Shown piece after piece: positions 10,950 to 23,338 of a stretch of DNA of 64,000 nucleotides (position 1 is its first letter; each line of letters starts with the position of its first letter). Source of the stretch: Clonostachys chloroleuca (taxonomy: Eukaryota > Ascomycota > Sordariomycetes > Hypocreales > Bionectriaceae); contig JBANAY010000003.1 of the NCBI GenBank assembly GCA_037952775.1, positions 37,200,001-37,264,000 of the forward strand, given 5' to 3'. The translations under genes and the position numbers were made by a program. Under the pieces are notes generated by a model that was not told the DNA's origin, did no database searches, and was given only the letters and a program-made list of their open reading frames with translations.

Positions 10950-11804
10950 TATGCTATACGCGTTCGTCCTCCATAGTCTAGCCAGATAGAAAGAGACCAA
11001 AGGATTCAGGTATCGTTAAAGTCATCGCCGAGCCCTACCCCTTGTTATTATGCCGAGGTGGGACCTAGAGTTGCTATTGGCTTTCTGATTTCCAAGTTCT
11101 TTGTCTCCCGCTGGTTTGCGCCAGTATCTTTGATCTCTGGCTCGGATACTCGGCTTGGGAAAAACACAACCATATGCCATACCATCTAAACCTTGCATTG
11201 CATGCGAGTTGACCTTCCTAAATTATGGTGCAATCGAGATGTTGCTGACTGTACTTCGGCTTCCAGATTGATAATTTGATCAGACTCTGGTTGCGGAGGC
11301 CACCTGGGCCGCACTGACGCGTGTAATCTCCAGGTTCAGAGCATCTGTAATCACTTATTAATTCTGAACTTCGGGAATCAAGGATGTGGCGGGAATCTTT
11401 CAGTCGGTTTGCGGAGCCCCTCGAGCAGGTCAATCCCTGTCCGATATGGCCTCAAACCTAAGGTGAGGACCGGGGGCAATTAAGAGCCCGCTATGGTTAA
11501 AACGCTTATATGTTAAAATCATTCTCGTTCCTTGCAATCCATAAGAGGAAGTTATAAGGGGAAGCAGGGCTTTGATTGGCCGGGTTGCGCCCTCACCCTG
11601 CATAGACGATCCTTTCGCTTTTCTCCGACACAAGGCAGGCGTGTCAGATGGGATTTTGACAGCCCTCCGCAGCTTGAGTGCCGGTGGTGGCAATTCCTCA
11701 TCGGCGCGCGCGGACATGAAACGAAGGCTTAGCTCTGGTTGCCATAGAGTGAGATTCAGGGTCAGGGCTGGGACCAGGATGGCTCCGGTCCACATGAAAG
11801 TGCG

Positions 11805-11811
11805 TATAAAG
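11805..11811 (+). promoter_or_regulatory. TATA box of the fungalysin gene
   Basis: TATAAAG lies about 95 bp upstream of the fungalysin ATG, the expected distance for a fungal TATA box. Confidence 0.5.
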
Positions 11812-11899
11812 CAATAGGATCGGCTGAGTTAGAAGATCCTCTCATTCTGTCAATTAGTCGTGTACACATATTCACGTTTGTGTGATACTAGTTGCAAAT

Positions 11900-13833
11900 A
11901 TGCGTTTCGATCTGGCACTCTCCCTTGTCGGGGCTGCGGCCACCGTCAATGCGTTCGATCGCGAAAAGTTCCGCCTCAAGTCATCGACCCATTACACCAA
12001 GTCATCTGAAGCTGCTGCCATCTCCCTCAAGCTTGCCAAGCGAGGAGGCGACTATGTTGACGTTGCTACTGAATTGGTCAAAACCGTAGCACCTGACGCC
12101 GAGTTCCGAGTTATCGATGACCACTACGTCGGTACCAACGGCATTGGGCATGTCAACTTCCGTCAGACTGCTCATGGGGTTGATATTGATAATGCCATCT
12201 TCAACGTCAATGTAAGTGAATAAGAAAGTTACTCAAGTCAGGAGTAGCAAATAACGAGACATACCGAGACTTACATGGATATATTACTCTGCACCTAGAT
12301 TGATAAGAACGGAAACGTATTCTCTTACGGCAACTCCTTCTTCACGGGCGATTTACCGGCCGAAGCTCCTGCTTCGGCTAGCTCCTTGCCCATTGATTCC
12401 ATCAAGGCTTTGAACATCGCCTCTGAGCTTCTTGGTCTATCCATCGGGACAAATGACGCCGCCCTTGAAGAAAGCTCCGATGTCTACGTCATCCAAGGCG
12501 TGTCGGGTGCCAGCCAAAACCCCGAGAGCAAGCTGGTCTACTTGATCAAGCCGGACGGAACTCTCTCACTGTCGTGGAAGGTCGACACGGTGACTCAGGA
12601 GACCTCCTACTCCTCATATGTCGATGTCAATGCAGCCGAGGTCGTCGGCGTGTCTGACCATGTGTCTGCGGCTACATATGAAGTCTAGTAAGTAGATGCT
12701 TCACTTGATGTTCGTGTAGATGTCAAGAAACCTAACTGACCACCTTGGCAGTCCAATCGGACTCAACGACCCCTGGGAGGGCGAGCGCAGCATTGTCGAG
12801 AACCCTGAAGAGAGCACCGCCTCTCCCAATGGCTGGCTCGGCCGCAACAACGGCTACGACGCTACCTTTGGCAACAATGTCAGAGCTGGCGCTCTCCCCG
12901 TTGCCGAGGTTATCTACACCAAGCCCAACGCCAACGGGACCTATGTATTCGATTACATCCCCGACGGCGGAGATCCTGTGGACTTCCGAGACGCTGCCGT
13001 GACGCAGGCATTTTACACCACCAACATGCTGCACGACCTGTACTATCTCTTCGGCTTCACTCCTGCTGCCGGTAACTTCCAGCTGAGCAATGGCGAGGAG
13101 GGCGGCAAGGCAAACGACCCCGTCGACGTCTTAATCCAGCACTACGCCGGAAAAAACAACGGCTTGTTCTCACAGACGGTTGACGGAAGATCGCCCACAC
13201 TCACCATGTATGTCTTTGACAAGACAGACCCTTATAGAGACGGCGCTTTCGATCAGGGATTCCTTATCCACGAGTACACTCACGGACGTATGTTCTCCAC
13301 CTCCTATTCCTCTGCCTTTTATTCTAAGCGCAATTGATATCATGTGCTAACCTTCTTGAACTGCCAGTCTCTGGACGCTTGACTGGCGGAGCAGCCACCT
13401 CGGCATGCCTCGAAGACTGGGAAGCCGACGGCATGGCGGAAGGCTGGAGCGACCTCTTCGCCTCCGCCCTGGCCATCAAACCAGCAGACACGAGCGCCAC
13501 GGCGCAGTACGGCTTCGCCGCCTGGCCCCTCAACGTGACCAGCCCGCGCACCGCCAGGCTCGTCATGTACTCGACCGACCGGAGCGTCAACAACTGGACC
13601 TACTCCAACGCCAACGGCCTCGAGAAGGTGCACCAGGTCGGCACTGTCTGGGCAACCATGCTCTACGACATCCTCTGGAGCCTGATCGACAAGCATGGGA
13701 AGAATGACAACCCCCGGCCGGACTTTGTCGACGGGAAGCCCACGGATGGCAAGTTCCTGTGGCTGAAGATTCTCACGGATTCTTTTTCCATGTAAGTTAT
13801 TTCTTTCTTCGCGAACAAGCGCAGTCCCTTATT

Positions 13834-13864
<31 letters not shown>

Positions 13865-14121
13865 TTCCTTTTTTTTCCGTTGGTGAGATATCATGAAGCC
13901 AGAGTCAACTAACCACTGCTTTCTTTACCTTTAGTCAACCTTGCAACCCCACATTCATCCAGGCTCGTGACGCCATCTTGGATGCCGACCTGGCGCTGAC
14001 CGGAGGCGAGAACAAGTGTGAGATCTGGAAGGGATTTGCGGGTCGCGGATTGGGCGCGAACGCCGTGTATGACAGATCAAACCGGGTGGACAACTTTGAC
14101 CTGCCTGATGGTGTGTGCTAG
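11900..14121 (+). CDS. extracellular metalloproteinase, fungalysin family M36
   Basis: Five exons read by hand: 11900-12211, 12299-12687, 12752-13287, 13368-13791 and 13935-14121, giving 615 residues. All introns are GT-AG and keep frame. The protein begins with a signal peptide ([18 protein letters not shown]), then the fungalysin propeptide. The catalytic domain carries HEYTH at residues 407-411 (zinc His407 and His411, catalytic Glu408) and the third zinc ligand Glu437 in GMAEGWSD. The typical end [18 protein letters not shown] precedes the stop. Length matches the family (about 600-640). It should be secreted as a zymogen and digest extracellular protein; related enzymes attack keratin, collagen or plant chitinases, but the target here is unknown. 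Intron 3 falls directly after the zinc motif. Intron 4 (143 nt) is lengthened by a CTTT microsatellite. Confidence 0.94.
13836..13864. repeat. CTTT microsatellite inside fungalysin intron 4
   Basis: About seven copies of CTTT in a pyrimidine-rich stretch between donor and acceptor of the last fungalysin intron. It sits upstream of the 3' splice site, so length variation could affect splicing. Confidence 0.85.
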
Positions 14122-15032
14122 ACATGGGCAAGGCAGACTGATGTTTACTGTTTCATCTGTTGAGTGAGATATGATCAATCAGGCAAAAGGCTTGTTAGAT
14201 ATGACTGTATGTAGGAAATGTTGAACATGATGAGGCATTGCATAATGAGATGGATCGAAGGGTCACCCTGTACCAGATAATTCGGGGGTTCCGACTTCCC
14301 AGGCCCACTTCAATTTTTCATTGCCATGCAGAGTGGGCATAACGGTAAGAGTCAAAGGAGAGGACCGATCCAACAAAACCGACCAATGATGATCAGGGTT
14401 GTCTTGGAGAATGAGTCGCCGTTGAGTCATCGTAATTCGACCCTCAGGCAGCAGCCACACCAATATCAGCATGCAACACGGATGTGGCGGGACGGAGCGA
14501 TGTGATGCAGCATCTCAGTGGGCAGCGCCAAGGGCTTAATTACAGAAACAACGTGGCCGTGCACGTCAGGCGTATTTATGACGGTACAGCCCGAGCGTAA
14601 GCGAAGTGCCGAGCCGGTGGATAATGAGTAACTGTGAGTAACTGAGCTGGAAACGGCAAATTGCTGAGTAGTGTCTCTGCCGGTGCGCGGGAGCGTCTGT
14701 GAGTGGCCAGAACGTACCAGGATGCGGCTGAGGGCCTGGATTGGCGAATGGCATCACTTCATTATCTCATCAAAGTATGTGCGAGAGCTTACTTTCTTGG
14801 GACTTCCACATCATGGACCAACATTCGAGATCCAGACCAATCTCTCTCCATCACGGCAATGCCTCAACAGAAGATGCCCATTATGCGAGCCGGTCTATGT
14901 GTGCCAGACCCTACAAATACCTTATCCTGCTCCCTCAGCACCAACCTCGTGCTAGCTCGACGTTCACTCTCACAGCACTCTCGGCATCGACATCCTCAAA
15001 CAGGCCCTTGAGCCTTGGTTAAACACACCACC
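14122..15032. other. intergenic between fungalysin and ABC transporter
   Basis: About 900 bp with only short overlapping frames and no recognisable gene. The final 100 bp are CA/CT-rich, as usual for a fungal leader. Confidence 0.6.
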
Positions 15033-17542
15033 ATGTCTGCCGCTCGAGTTTGCGCAGTCCTGCAAGCATCGTCTTCAGCTGTCGCAATCTCCTCCATCTT
15101 CATCTCCTTCCTCCTCAACTACGAACCAGCTGAGGATCAGGATTCGAAATCGAAAAAGCCAATCGTCCAGCCCATCTCAAATCCCCGCCGCAAGTCAACC
15201 ATCCGCCTCGTTGCCATACTCGCCACTTCTCTGTGCTATGTTTTCGATCTCGCCCATTACCTTTCCCAGACTCACCATGTCAAGCCAAACTCGGACGAGA
15301 TAGTCACGCCGGCTCTTCTAGCCTTGGCTTGGTTCCTGGCATGCTTTGGGAAACATCACTTCATCGGAAGGCTACTGACCCTCTCACTTGTATCTTTCCT
15401 CCTTGATCTGCCAGTCGTAATCCTCAAGACGATATCCCTCGGAGCAGCCGCACAGCGCATCCCGTTGATTGTTGGTTCCTTGAGATTAACTCTGAAGGCG
15501 CTCCTCTTTCTCACCTGTCTGCCTTGCTTTGGCGCTTCTTCTCGGCCAATTAAGCTCGACACAGAAGAGACCCGGCCATTTCTATCGGAGGAAACTGAAG
15601 ATGAGGACGGCCAGCTATCTGGTCCTACTCCTCTGTCATACGGTTCAACCACTTCTGAACACACCAAGGACGACAACAGCGTTTCTTCACACGCGGACTA
15701 TGATTCTGACGACGAAGATGACGACGGATACAACTCGCGCTCAACACAGCTCAGGAAGAACGGCACCTGGGGGGAATACATGACCAATTTCAAGATCATC
15801 CTGCCCTACCTCATCCCGAGAAACAACTACAAGGTCCAGGCTGCCCTCCTAGTCTGCATCCTGTGCCTCATCGCCTCCCGACTCTTCAACTTCCTCATCC
15901 CCCGCTACCTCGCCCTCGTCACCGACAAGCTCTTCGCAGGCGAGCCCCCTACTACGAGATCACCATCGTCTTCATGCTGGAACTCCTCCACGGCTCCTCC
16001 GGCGTCGACTTGATCGCCGACCTCGCCAAGATCCCCGTCCAGCAGTTCTCCTACCGGGGCGTCACCAACGCCGCCTTCAACCACGTCATGAGCCAGGCCC
16101 TCGACTTCCACTCGGACAGGGACTCGGCCGAGGTCATGAAGGCCATCGAGCAAGGCGAGGCCCTCAACAACATCCTCGAGCGCGCCGCCCTCGACATCTT
16201 GCCGACCCTCATCGACATGGCCGTCGCCCTCGTCATCCTCTACGCCAAATTCGGCTCGACCGCCATGCTCTGCATGATCTCCGCCTTCTACTGCTTCATC
16301 GGTCTCGAGGTCGTCACCTTCACCTGGAACGTCAAGAACCGCCGGACACTGACCAGATCGAAGCGCGAGGAGGCCCGGATCCAGCACCAGGCCGTCCAGG
16401 GGTGGCAGACCGTCTCGGCCTTCAACATGTTCAGCTACGAGAGGTTCCGCTTCGGCGCCGCCGTGGACAGCCACCTGTCGGCCGACATGCGCTGGGGTGT
16501 CACCGACGCCTACATCTCCGGCATGGTCCAGGCCCTGGTGCCCGTCACCTTCTTCATCCTGTCCGTCGTCGTCATCCGCGAGATCGCCCACGGGCGCGCC
16601 ACTCCCGGCGACTTCGTCTTCCTCATGCAGTACTGGGACTACCTCATCTGGCCCATCAAGTGGCTCGCCCACGAGTACCGCTCCATGATGTCGAACCTCG
16701 TCGACGCCGAGCGCCTCCTTGACCTGCTCAGCACGGAACCCACCGTCGTCGACAGGCCGGGCGCCACCGAGCTGGGTAAAGTCACGGGGCACGTCACCTT
16801 CGACAACGTCGGCTTCAGCTACGACTCCAAGCGACCCGTCCTCCACGACGTCAATATCTACGCCAAGCCCGGCCAGACGATCGCCTTCGTCGGCGCCACG
16901 GGCGCAGGCAAGTCCTCCCTCGCCAAACTCCTCCTGCGCTACTACGACGTCACCTCGGGCAGCATTAGGATCGACGGCCGCGACGTCCGCGACGTCACCC
17001 AGGGCTCCCTCCGCGACACCATCGGTGTCGTGCCCCAGGACCCCTTGCTCTTCAACGCCTCCATCATGGAGAACATCCGGTACGCCCGCCTCTCCGCCAC
17101 CGACGAGGAAGTCCACGCCGCCTGCCGCGCCGCCTCCATCCACGACAAGATCCTCACCTTCACCAAGGGTTATCGCACCCCCGTCGGCGAGAACGGCGTC
17201 AAGCTGTCGGGCGGCGAGGTCCAGCGCGTCGCCATCGCCCGCGCCTTCCTCAAGGGCCCGCCCATCCTCATCCTCGACGAGGCCACCAGCGCCGTCGACA
17301 CCGAGACCGAGGCCCTCATCCAGGGCGCGCTGAGGGAGCTGAGCGAGCGCCGCACCATGTTCGTCGTCGCACACCGGCTGTCGACCATCGTCGCCGCCGA
17401 CCAGATCCTCGTCATGCACGAGGGGACCGTCGTCGAGAGGGGCACGCACCGTGAGCTGCTGGAGAAGCGGGGGAGGTATCACAGCCTGTGGCAGAAGCAG
17501 TTTGAAGGGTTGTCGGAAGCTCAGCAGTCAGGGGACACGTAG
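15033..17542 (+). CDS. HMT1/ABCB6-like ABC half-transporter, frame broken once near 15945
   Basis: ABC transporter of the heavy-metal-tolerance (HMT1, ABCB6-like) type, which moves thiol conjugates, phytochelatins or related substrates across vacuolar or mitochondrial membranes. I start at the ATG at 15033 in ACCACCATG context. About 300 residues carry several hydrophobic segments and an acidic linker (DSDDEDDD). The core transmembrane domain follows (NFLIPRYLALVTDKL and onward). The nucleotide-binding domain has Walker A GATGAGKSS (about residue 620), signature LSGGEVQR (about 724), Walker B ILILDEATSA (about 746) and H-loop VAHRLS (about 779). The frame is interrupted at a C5 run (15945-15949). 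One extra C there joins it to the downstream frame with nothing missing, about 836 residues. Intronless. Substrate not readable from sequence. Confidence 0.9.
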
Positions 17543-20500
17543 CATGGAATAGACGGGAACTGTTTGTTTTGATATTTTGATAGCATAGAGCAATTTGATT
17601 TTGGTATTATAAGGAGGCAGGTCTTGGATAGCCAGTCCTCCAACGGAAAAGTTTCAATTTTGCCCCCAGGATATCAAAAAATACCACTGGCGTCCAGTGA
17701 GCTGAAGAAAGCGTTAGTGTGCTTAAACAACATGGCGTAGCGACGTTACGTGTTGAGCGTAGAGAGGCATCAAGTAATGGATCACTGTCCTGGTCTCAGT
17801 GGTCTCGAGTACCGGCAAACTGAGGAAGGGGTATTGGTTTAACTGTTCATGCATCTCACTGCTCAATATCAAACATAAATAGCAGGCCAAATCGCGTACA
17901 ATACTGTTTCTGCCGAACCATATGCCGTTGTGGAACATATGTTGTGGATAGCGTTGGTCTCAAGGTGCCACGGCACATAGTAGTCCACTCTAGCAGCAGA
18001 TATCACGCCCTTATCAGCATACAAAGGGTGGTATCGTGATAAAGGCTTGGGGAGCCCATCCCCAGAGCGGTGCCACATGAAGGCCTGGTTCGATTCGGCC
18101 CAACATATGCAAGCAGGACAGGAGCCAAGATACGGCAGCATGCGAATTGTTGTAGTACGTATCCCTATAAAGATTAACATTTCGTGTCACTCATGTATCC
18201 AGCGACGCCACGTCTTGGCTGGTGAGACCTCCTGAAATGTAGTCAATGCGTATTCTCGTTTCCAAGCCATGGAGAATGCCGTCCCACATGAATGATGGGA
18301 ATGTCGGTTCTTGACGGTATCAAAGAGAGGGGGATTATGCACATCACTGATGTCACATTTTACCTCCTCTCTTGTTCCGCAATTCGGAATTTTTGGTGTG
18401 GCACGAGCTCAGCCGACTTCTTCTCCAGCCAGACAAGGGAGATAGAAAATGACCTGTAACGGCACTAAGAGTCTTGACGAATACCTGCCCAGCGGACGTA
18501 CGTCAGGATCAAAACACGTTTCCGGGGGAACAGTCACTCTTGAGGGGCAGAGACATCAGTGCAAGTTGGGAAATACCTGTACATAGGCGTGACCCTCCAA
18601 GTCACATGCACAGCCATGTGGCCGGTTACTCTCTCACCGAAAGTCATGAAGGATGGCATCTGTGCTATTCTTACCTACGTGGACAAGGGAAGAAACCCGA
18701 GAGACGCCAGCGCTTCCTTGAGTGGAAAGGTGAGTTATGCAATCTGGCAAGCCCGCCCGCAAGTTGTGATCGGCGCAACATGGTGGGTAGCAGGAAGTAA
18801 AGATCGCTGGCCCTTCGGGGCTTGCAAGGGCCTCACCACCGGTCGTTTCTGGTGTTAGGGAGCAGATCAGAAGCAGCGGATTGGACCAGAGGCACCATGT
18901 CGTGAAGATCATGATCAGCCGAATGGTAAGAGAGGCATTTTTTGCTTCGATACTTCGAAATCATCACCGCCATTCGGTGCACGGCTCACTCATGAAGTTG
19001 CGGACACTGTCCACGCACTGACGTGAATCGCTGATTCCAACGCCATCGTCAGCCGCACCCTGGAAGGAAGACATCATTGTTAGTTGGGAAGGTGAGAGAC
19101 AAGAAAACGGGTTTTCTCTGATGGTGGATCTGTATCTGTGCTACCCCATGGACTCCGGAGCCACCAGCCAGAGGGACAGCGAGGAGAGACAAAGGGAAGG
19201 GAGCGACGCACACCAGCTCAAGCTCCGCTGATGCCTCGGCGGCGAATTTCCGGAGGTTTCCCATTGCCCGTTGCCCGCCCCTCTAGAAGTCAAAGAAGAC
19301 GCAAGGAACACCAGTCGAGTGCCATGTGAGTATGTAGGGAGGTGTTGATCTCGTGTTGCTCTCGTTCTTTCACCAGCTTAGCCTGGTAAAGGATTATCGT
19401 GGGCGAAGTTGCTCATGACTGCCTTACTTTTCACTATGGGTGTCATAGATGATCAATTCCATCCTCAGAAGGGAGCCTAGTGGGGTTGGTTGTTTTGCGA
19501 CGAGATCCTCCTATCCCAGATGATTCCACCTCTGGGATCAGCCTCACTGGGCAGTGGCAACCATGACCGTGATGCCAGCCGACCGGAAGTGGAAAACGAA
19601 ATAAGCCTTTTTACCTCCGCAGTCGAGGATGAGCGGGTGTTTGCGAACGGCCATGCGCCCACCTCTCCCGATCTCCCAACATGCACACCCACAGCGTCTG
19701 GCTGGTTGCGAAAGACGTATCGGGACGGGAGAGGCGTGTAAAGCCTGGGAGGCGCCGGGCAAGGGTGGCAAGGTATAAGACGGTGTGTAAGCGCTCAGTG
19801 ACCTCCTGCACCGTGCAACACGGTGACCGTATGTATTCCTTTCGCTCGTCCAACTGCCGATCACCTGGCTCATGACATCAGCCAGTGCAACAAGCACTCA
19901 GCGGTACATGAGGAGGCGGCCGATTTGGCTGCAGGGGTTCTCGACGGGAGCTGGAAAGGCGACCTCACCTGGGGTCCAGCAGGACGTCCGTGTGCCCTTT
20001 TCGAGTGGGGAGGCATGTCGTGGAAGCCCAATAGAACAGAGCGACTGGTCTGGGAACAATTTCGCTTCTTTTAGACGGTTGGGGAGTAGCGCAGTCGCCA
20101 AGCGGCATCGTCATGACGGCTAATCCCTTGAGTAATTTTCCTACTGCACGTATCCATCTGCTCTCAGAGCCAAGCCGCGTCGGCACAAGCCTCTACCGTC
20201 CTCCACAGTCTGGTGTGGCCGGAGATTCTTTTCCAAGGTGGCGGCAGGTCTCACCAAAAACCTTCATTAAAGTCGAACGGACCTATTGGCAAATAGTCAT
20301 TTGCCGGGAGCATGGGAAATTCCCTCTTTCCCATCTGCCAGCGCAGCCTAACGTGAGAGTGTGTCATGTGCCGCATCGTGAGTACCCGCAAATGCCCAGC
20401 GAGAAGATGCGGTATGTATCTAAAAGAGGATCTGCCATGGTAATCTCTGTAATGCAATGCGATTTCTCAGGCCCATGGCAGAAAAAGTAGGGGTTCAGCA

Positions 20501-22801
20501 TCGTGGGCTGTGGGGGGGCACTACGGATGTAAAGGGCGCAAACCCGGGAGCTACACCCACCTGGGTACACATTACAGACTCCTGGTTCCTACCATTCTCG
20601 TCGCATGTCCGATGAAGGGCCTGGAGGGTCATGGTTAAGAGCAAGGGGGTGGGAGACACACAATCGCAGAATCAGAGGGGGAAGGGGTAAAAGTCGCAAA
20701 AAGCTGTTGTCTGCCGTCATTGCCAAGCTCTGATGGGGCAAAAGGTCGGTTGAAAAGGGCAACGAGCTGCTGGCAGCAACTCCCCACCACGGTTCTGCTG
20801 CAGGGCCCTCATAAGGCCGTCGTCGATATCTCTGAACCTGGCTGGGACCAACCAGTCGTGTTGCTGGAGCGTCCAAGGGTCCGATTCCACGGATACGTGC
20901 GTGTCTTTAGGCAGGTGGACAGTGCTAGGGGGCCTTCAGCTGGCGGGGGCGGTTCGTAGTCATCGACAGCCAAGTCCCGTGCCTGTCTCAGCAGTCTATC
21001 CTATCTTCACCGCAGCATGCCGCCACGAGAATGCCAGATGCCTGGAAAGTGCCAGAGGGACGGGTCTGCCAGTGCTGATGGCGTGCGCTGCCGTTCGTCT
21101 GTCGCACTAGGAGAGCGCCAGGCGGCTAAGGTACTTGTCTATCCACACCATACACGCCAAGCGTCAATCACTATTTTGTCCATTCCAACCAATCTGGTGC
21201 TTGAGAGCGAGGGTCAGACAGCGAGGCAGTCCGTCGTTTGATCAGCGAGCCAGCGTCGGGCACTATTAGGGAAGGTACGCCGATGCTCAACCACGCGCAC
21301 GGTCGGGCAGTTTCTGTCATAGAGTCAACTAGAAGAAGTGTTCCCCTCGAAGACGCCGTTGCCTCTGCCCTGTCAATGTGAGTGCAATAGCAGCAGCTCG
21401 TGAATTTCCATAGAACCTCGATAGAGGAAGCCTGGGGTCAGCGAACTGCCCGTTTTGATGGCTAGTTGTCCAAGGTCACGATTCGAACAGGCGCTGAACT
21501 ATTGGCAGCTCAGGGTGGTCTGAAAGGGGGGACCCTGTGGGGTGCGAGTCTGCGCACAGAACACCTGAGGGTATAGAGCAGGTCGAATATGAGGATGATG
21601 GCGAGAGCAGAGCATCCCTCGTGGGTTTGGGTGCCGCCTGTGTCTGGCCGAGAATAGAAGAGAAGGCAATGATTAGCAGAGGACCGGTGAAAAGCCGTCT
21701 GCAACCACCAGAGAGGTATTGCGATGTGCGTGTGGCAGGTGCCCCCAGCCGCACCGCAGCGCAGTGAGAACAGCGCGTGGTGGGCGGTCGCATCCCTCCT
21801 ACAGGTACCTACCCGCGAGTACGTACCTTTGCGCTCACTGTACAGGCTCACTGTGCTGCGGAGCCTATGGCGTCACACCCCGCCGATCCACCAATTTACT
21901 GACCCTCCGTGGTCGTCGTGGGTCTTGGCAATCCTGTAGCTGATCTTGCCCCCCAATTCGCTGTGCTGACCCAGTGGAGGGTACTTGTGCCAGCCCAGAA
22001 CGTGGTGGCTCCCGAGGTACCTGCCCTGCCCTGCCTGCTCCCGTCTGCCTTCCCAGCCAGTACCAGATGCCCCCATCGTGTCTTGGACAGCCAAAGCCCT
22101 CGCCGCTCCCACGCTACATCTGTATTTTGGCCTGCACCTCCCAATCTCCCCCCAACATTGGCCTATGACTTGACCCTTAATGATTCCGTCCGCGATCCGG
22201 TCCCTATTTCTCCGACCTTTCGTCCATTCGAGCATCTTTTTATCCTCTGAATCCTGGCATTCGACCTCCCACGTCGTCGAACAACATCGTCATCACCCTC
22301 CACCCCGACTGGCGTCCATACTTTTGGGTGACGACCCAACCATATTCCTCACTCGACAACAATCGATCGAGCTCTATACCCAGTTCCAGTCCGCCGCTAA
22401 ATCCTGCGTTCGCCTCTACGCTTCATTATTGGATTTGGGTGTTTCTTTTTGGTCTTGTCGCGGGCTTTTGGTAACGCATCAGTTCGTTGACAGACCTGCC
22501 TACACCGACTCACGATCCCGTGTCTTCTTGGCCAAGCACCGTCCTTACCTCGTTCGAACTTCGAACTCTTAATCTTAAACCTTCGGTCAAAGCCAATAGT
22601 TGAGTTGACCAAACCAACTACGTACTACCAACTTCCAATATCCTCACCATTTCTACCTTCGCCCTTCGGAAGCTATATCTCCGCAAAACTTGACCTGTCG
22701 TCTTCTCACACAACCACCGCAAGCGATAGGTCAAGTTCAGACATAACATAATTGATTAATAGCAGCGATTGACCTCGACTGTTTGCGAACAAGAACCCAC
22801 C
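17543..22801. other. 5.3-kb gene-free stretch
   Basis: The longest gap in the window. Only short overlapping frames occur, none longer than about 130 codons and none with recognisable motifs. Base composition from about 18.4 kb on is not AT-rich, so this does not look like a RIP-degraded repeat. The last 600 bp (22.2-22.8 kb) are strongly pyrimidine-rich and probably form the promoter and long leader of the gene starting at 22802. No tRNA, no repeat family and no transposon end was found. Confidence 0.55.
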
Positions 22802-23338
22802 ATGGCTGACGACAACGACGCTCGATCTATTTCTTCTTCTGGCAATATCTCCCAAGGAGGCAGATCCGATTCTGTGAATTCGGCAATCTCCGACAACGAA
22901 ATCATGATCCATCAACCGATTCCAACACGTCCTCGACTCCCCAGCCGCAAGAGCAGCGGACCGTTGGTTGTACCACGCGATAGTTCCGCCGTAGGCCCCA
23001 TCGAGCCAGATTTCGGTCCAGACGATGTACGAGCAATGAGTCCGCGTCGAACGACAGAGGACATTGACCAAATGGGAAAAGAGGCTCGTGAGGAAATGAG
23101 AAGGTCAGTACTTGCTTCCTACTCTACTAAAATACAGAACAATCCCAGATAAAGCTAACCATAAATCAGGCACGCCAAAGCTTTACAGGATTCGTTGATA
23201 ATGATCTTCAATCGCATCGAAGCTGTCAGGGAAGAGCACGACAAGCTTGACAACAACAACAAGTTCTTACAGAAGTACATCGGAGACCTTATGAGCACCA
23301 GCAAAATTACAGCAACAGGTGGTCGCGGGAAGAAGTAA
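22802..23338 (+). CDS. short coiled-coil (SCOC / DUF2205-type) protein
   Basis: Two exons, 22802-23103 and 23170-23338, with a 66-nt GT-AG intron, give 156 residues. The first 100 residues are Ser/Pro-rich and disordered. The second half is a charged helix ending in a heptad-patterned core (residues about 100-145, including RIEAVREEHDKLDNNNKFLQ and QKYIGDLMSTSKITATG). That core is the hallmark of the short coiled-coil family. Animal SCOC and yeast Slo1 bind Arl GTPases at the Golgi, so a role in Golgi or endosomal trafficking is likely but inferred. The ATG follows a CACC context after a long pyrimidine-rich leader. Confidence 0.78.

Larger units (their letters stand above)
10317..11899. other. 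intergenic between HET gene and fungalysin
   Basis: About 1.6 kb without a convincing gene. It holds one small open frame (10740-10949, separate entry), the probable fungalysin TATA box and a CCAAT box in reverse orientation (ATTGG) at 11575-11579. The left half is AT-rich. Confidence 0.55.

Noticed and set aside
11900..14121. Reading the fungalysin as several short genes because of stops between segments.
   Set aside because: Each stop lies in a canonical GT-AG intron and splicing restores the complete family sequence.
15905..17482. Antisense open frame of over 500 codons opposite the ABC transporter.
   Set aside because: It is an Asp/Gly/Val/Glu-rich shadow caused by GC-rich third positions of a gene whose sense strand has all ABC motifs.
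18085..18110. GGTTCGATTC, a B-box-like tRNA element in the gene-free region.
   Set aside because: No matching A box or cloverleaf at the required distance.
20075..20115. TAGCGCAGTCGCCAAGCGG, similar to a tRNA D-arm.
   Set aside because: No T-arm or acceptor stem follows within 60-80 nt.
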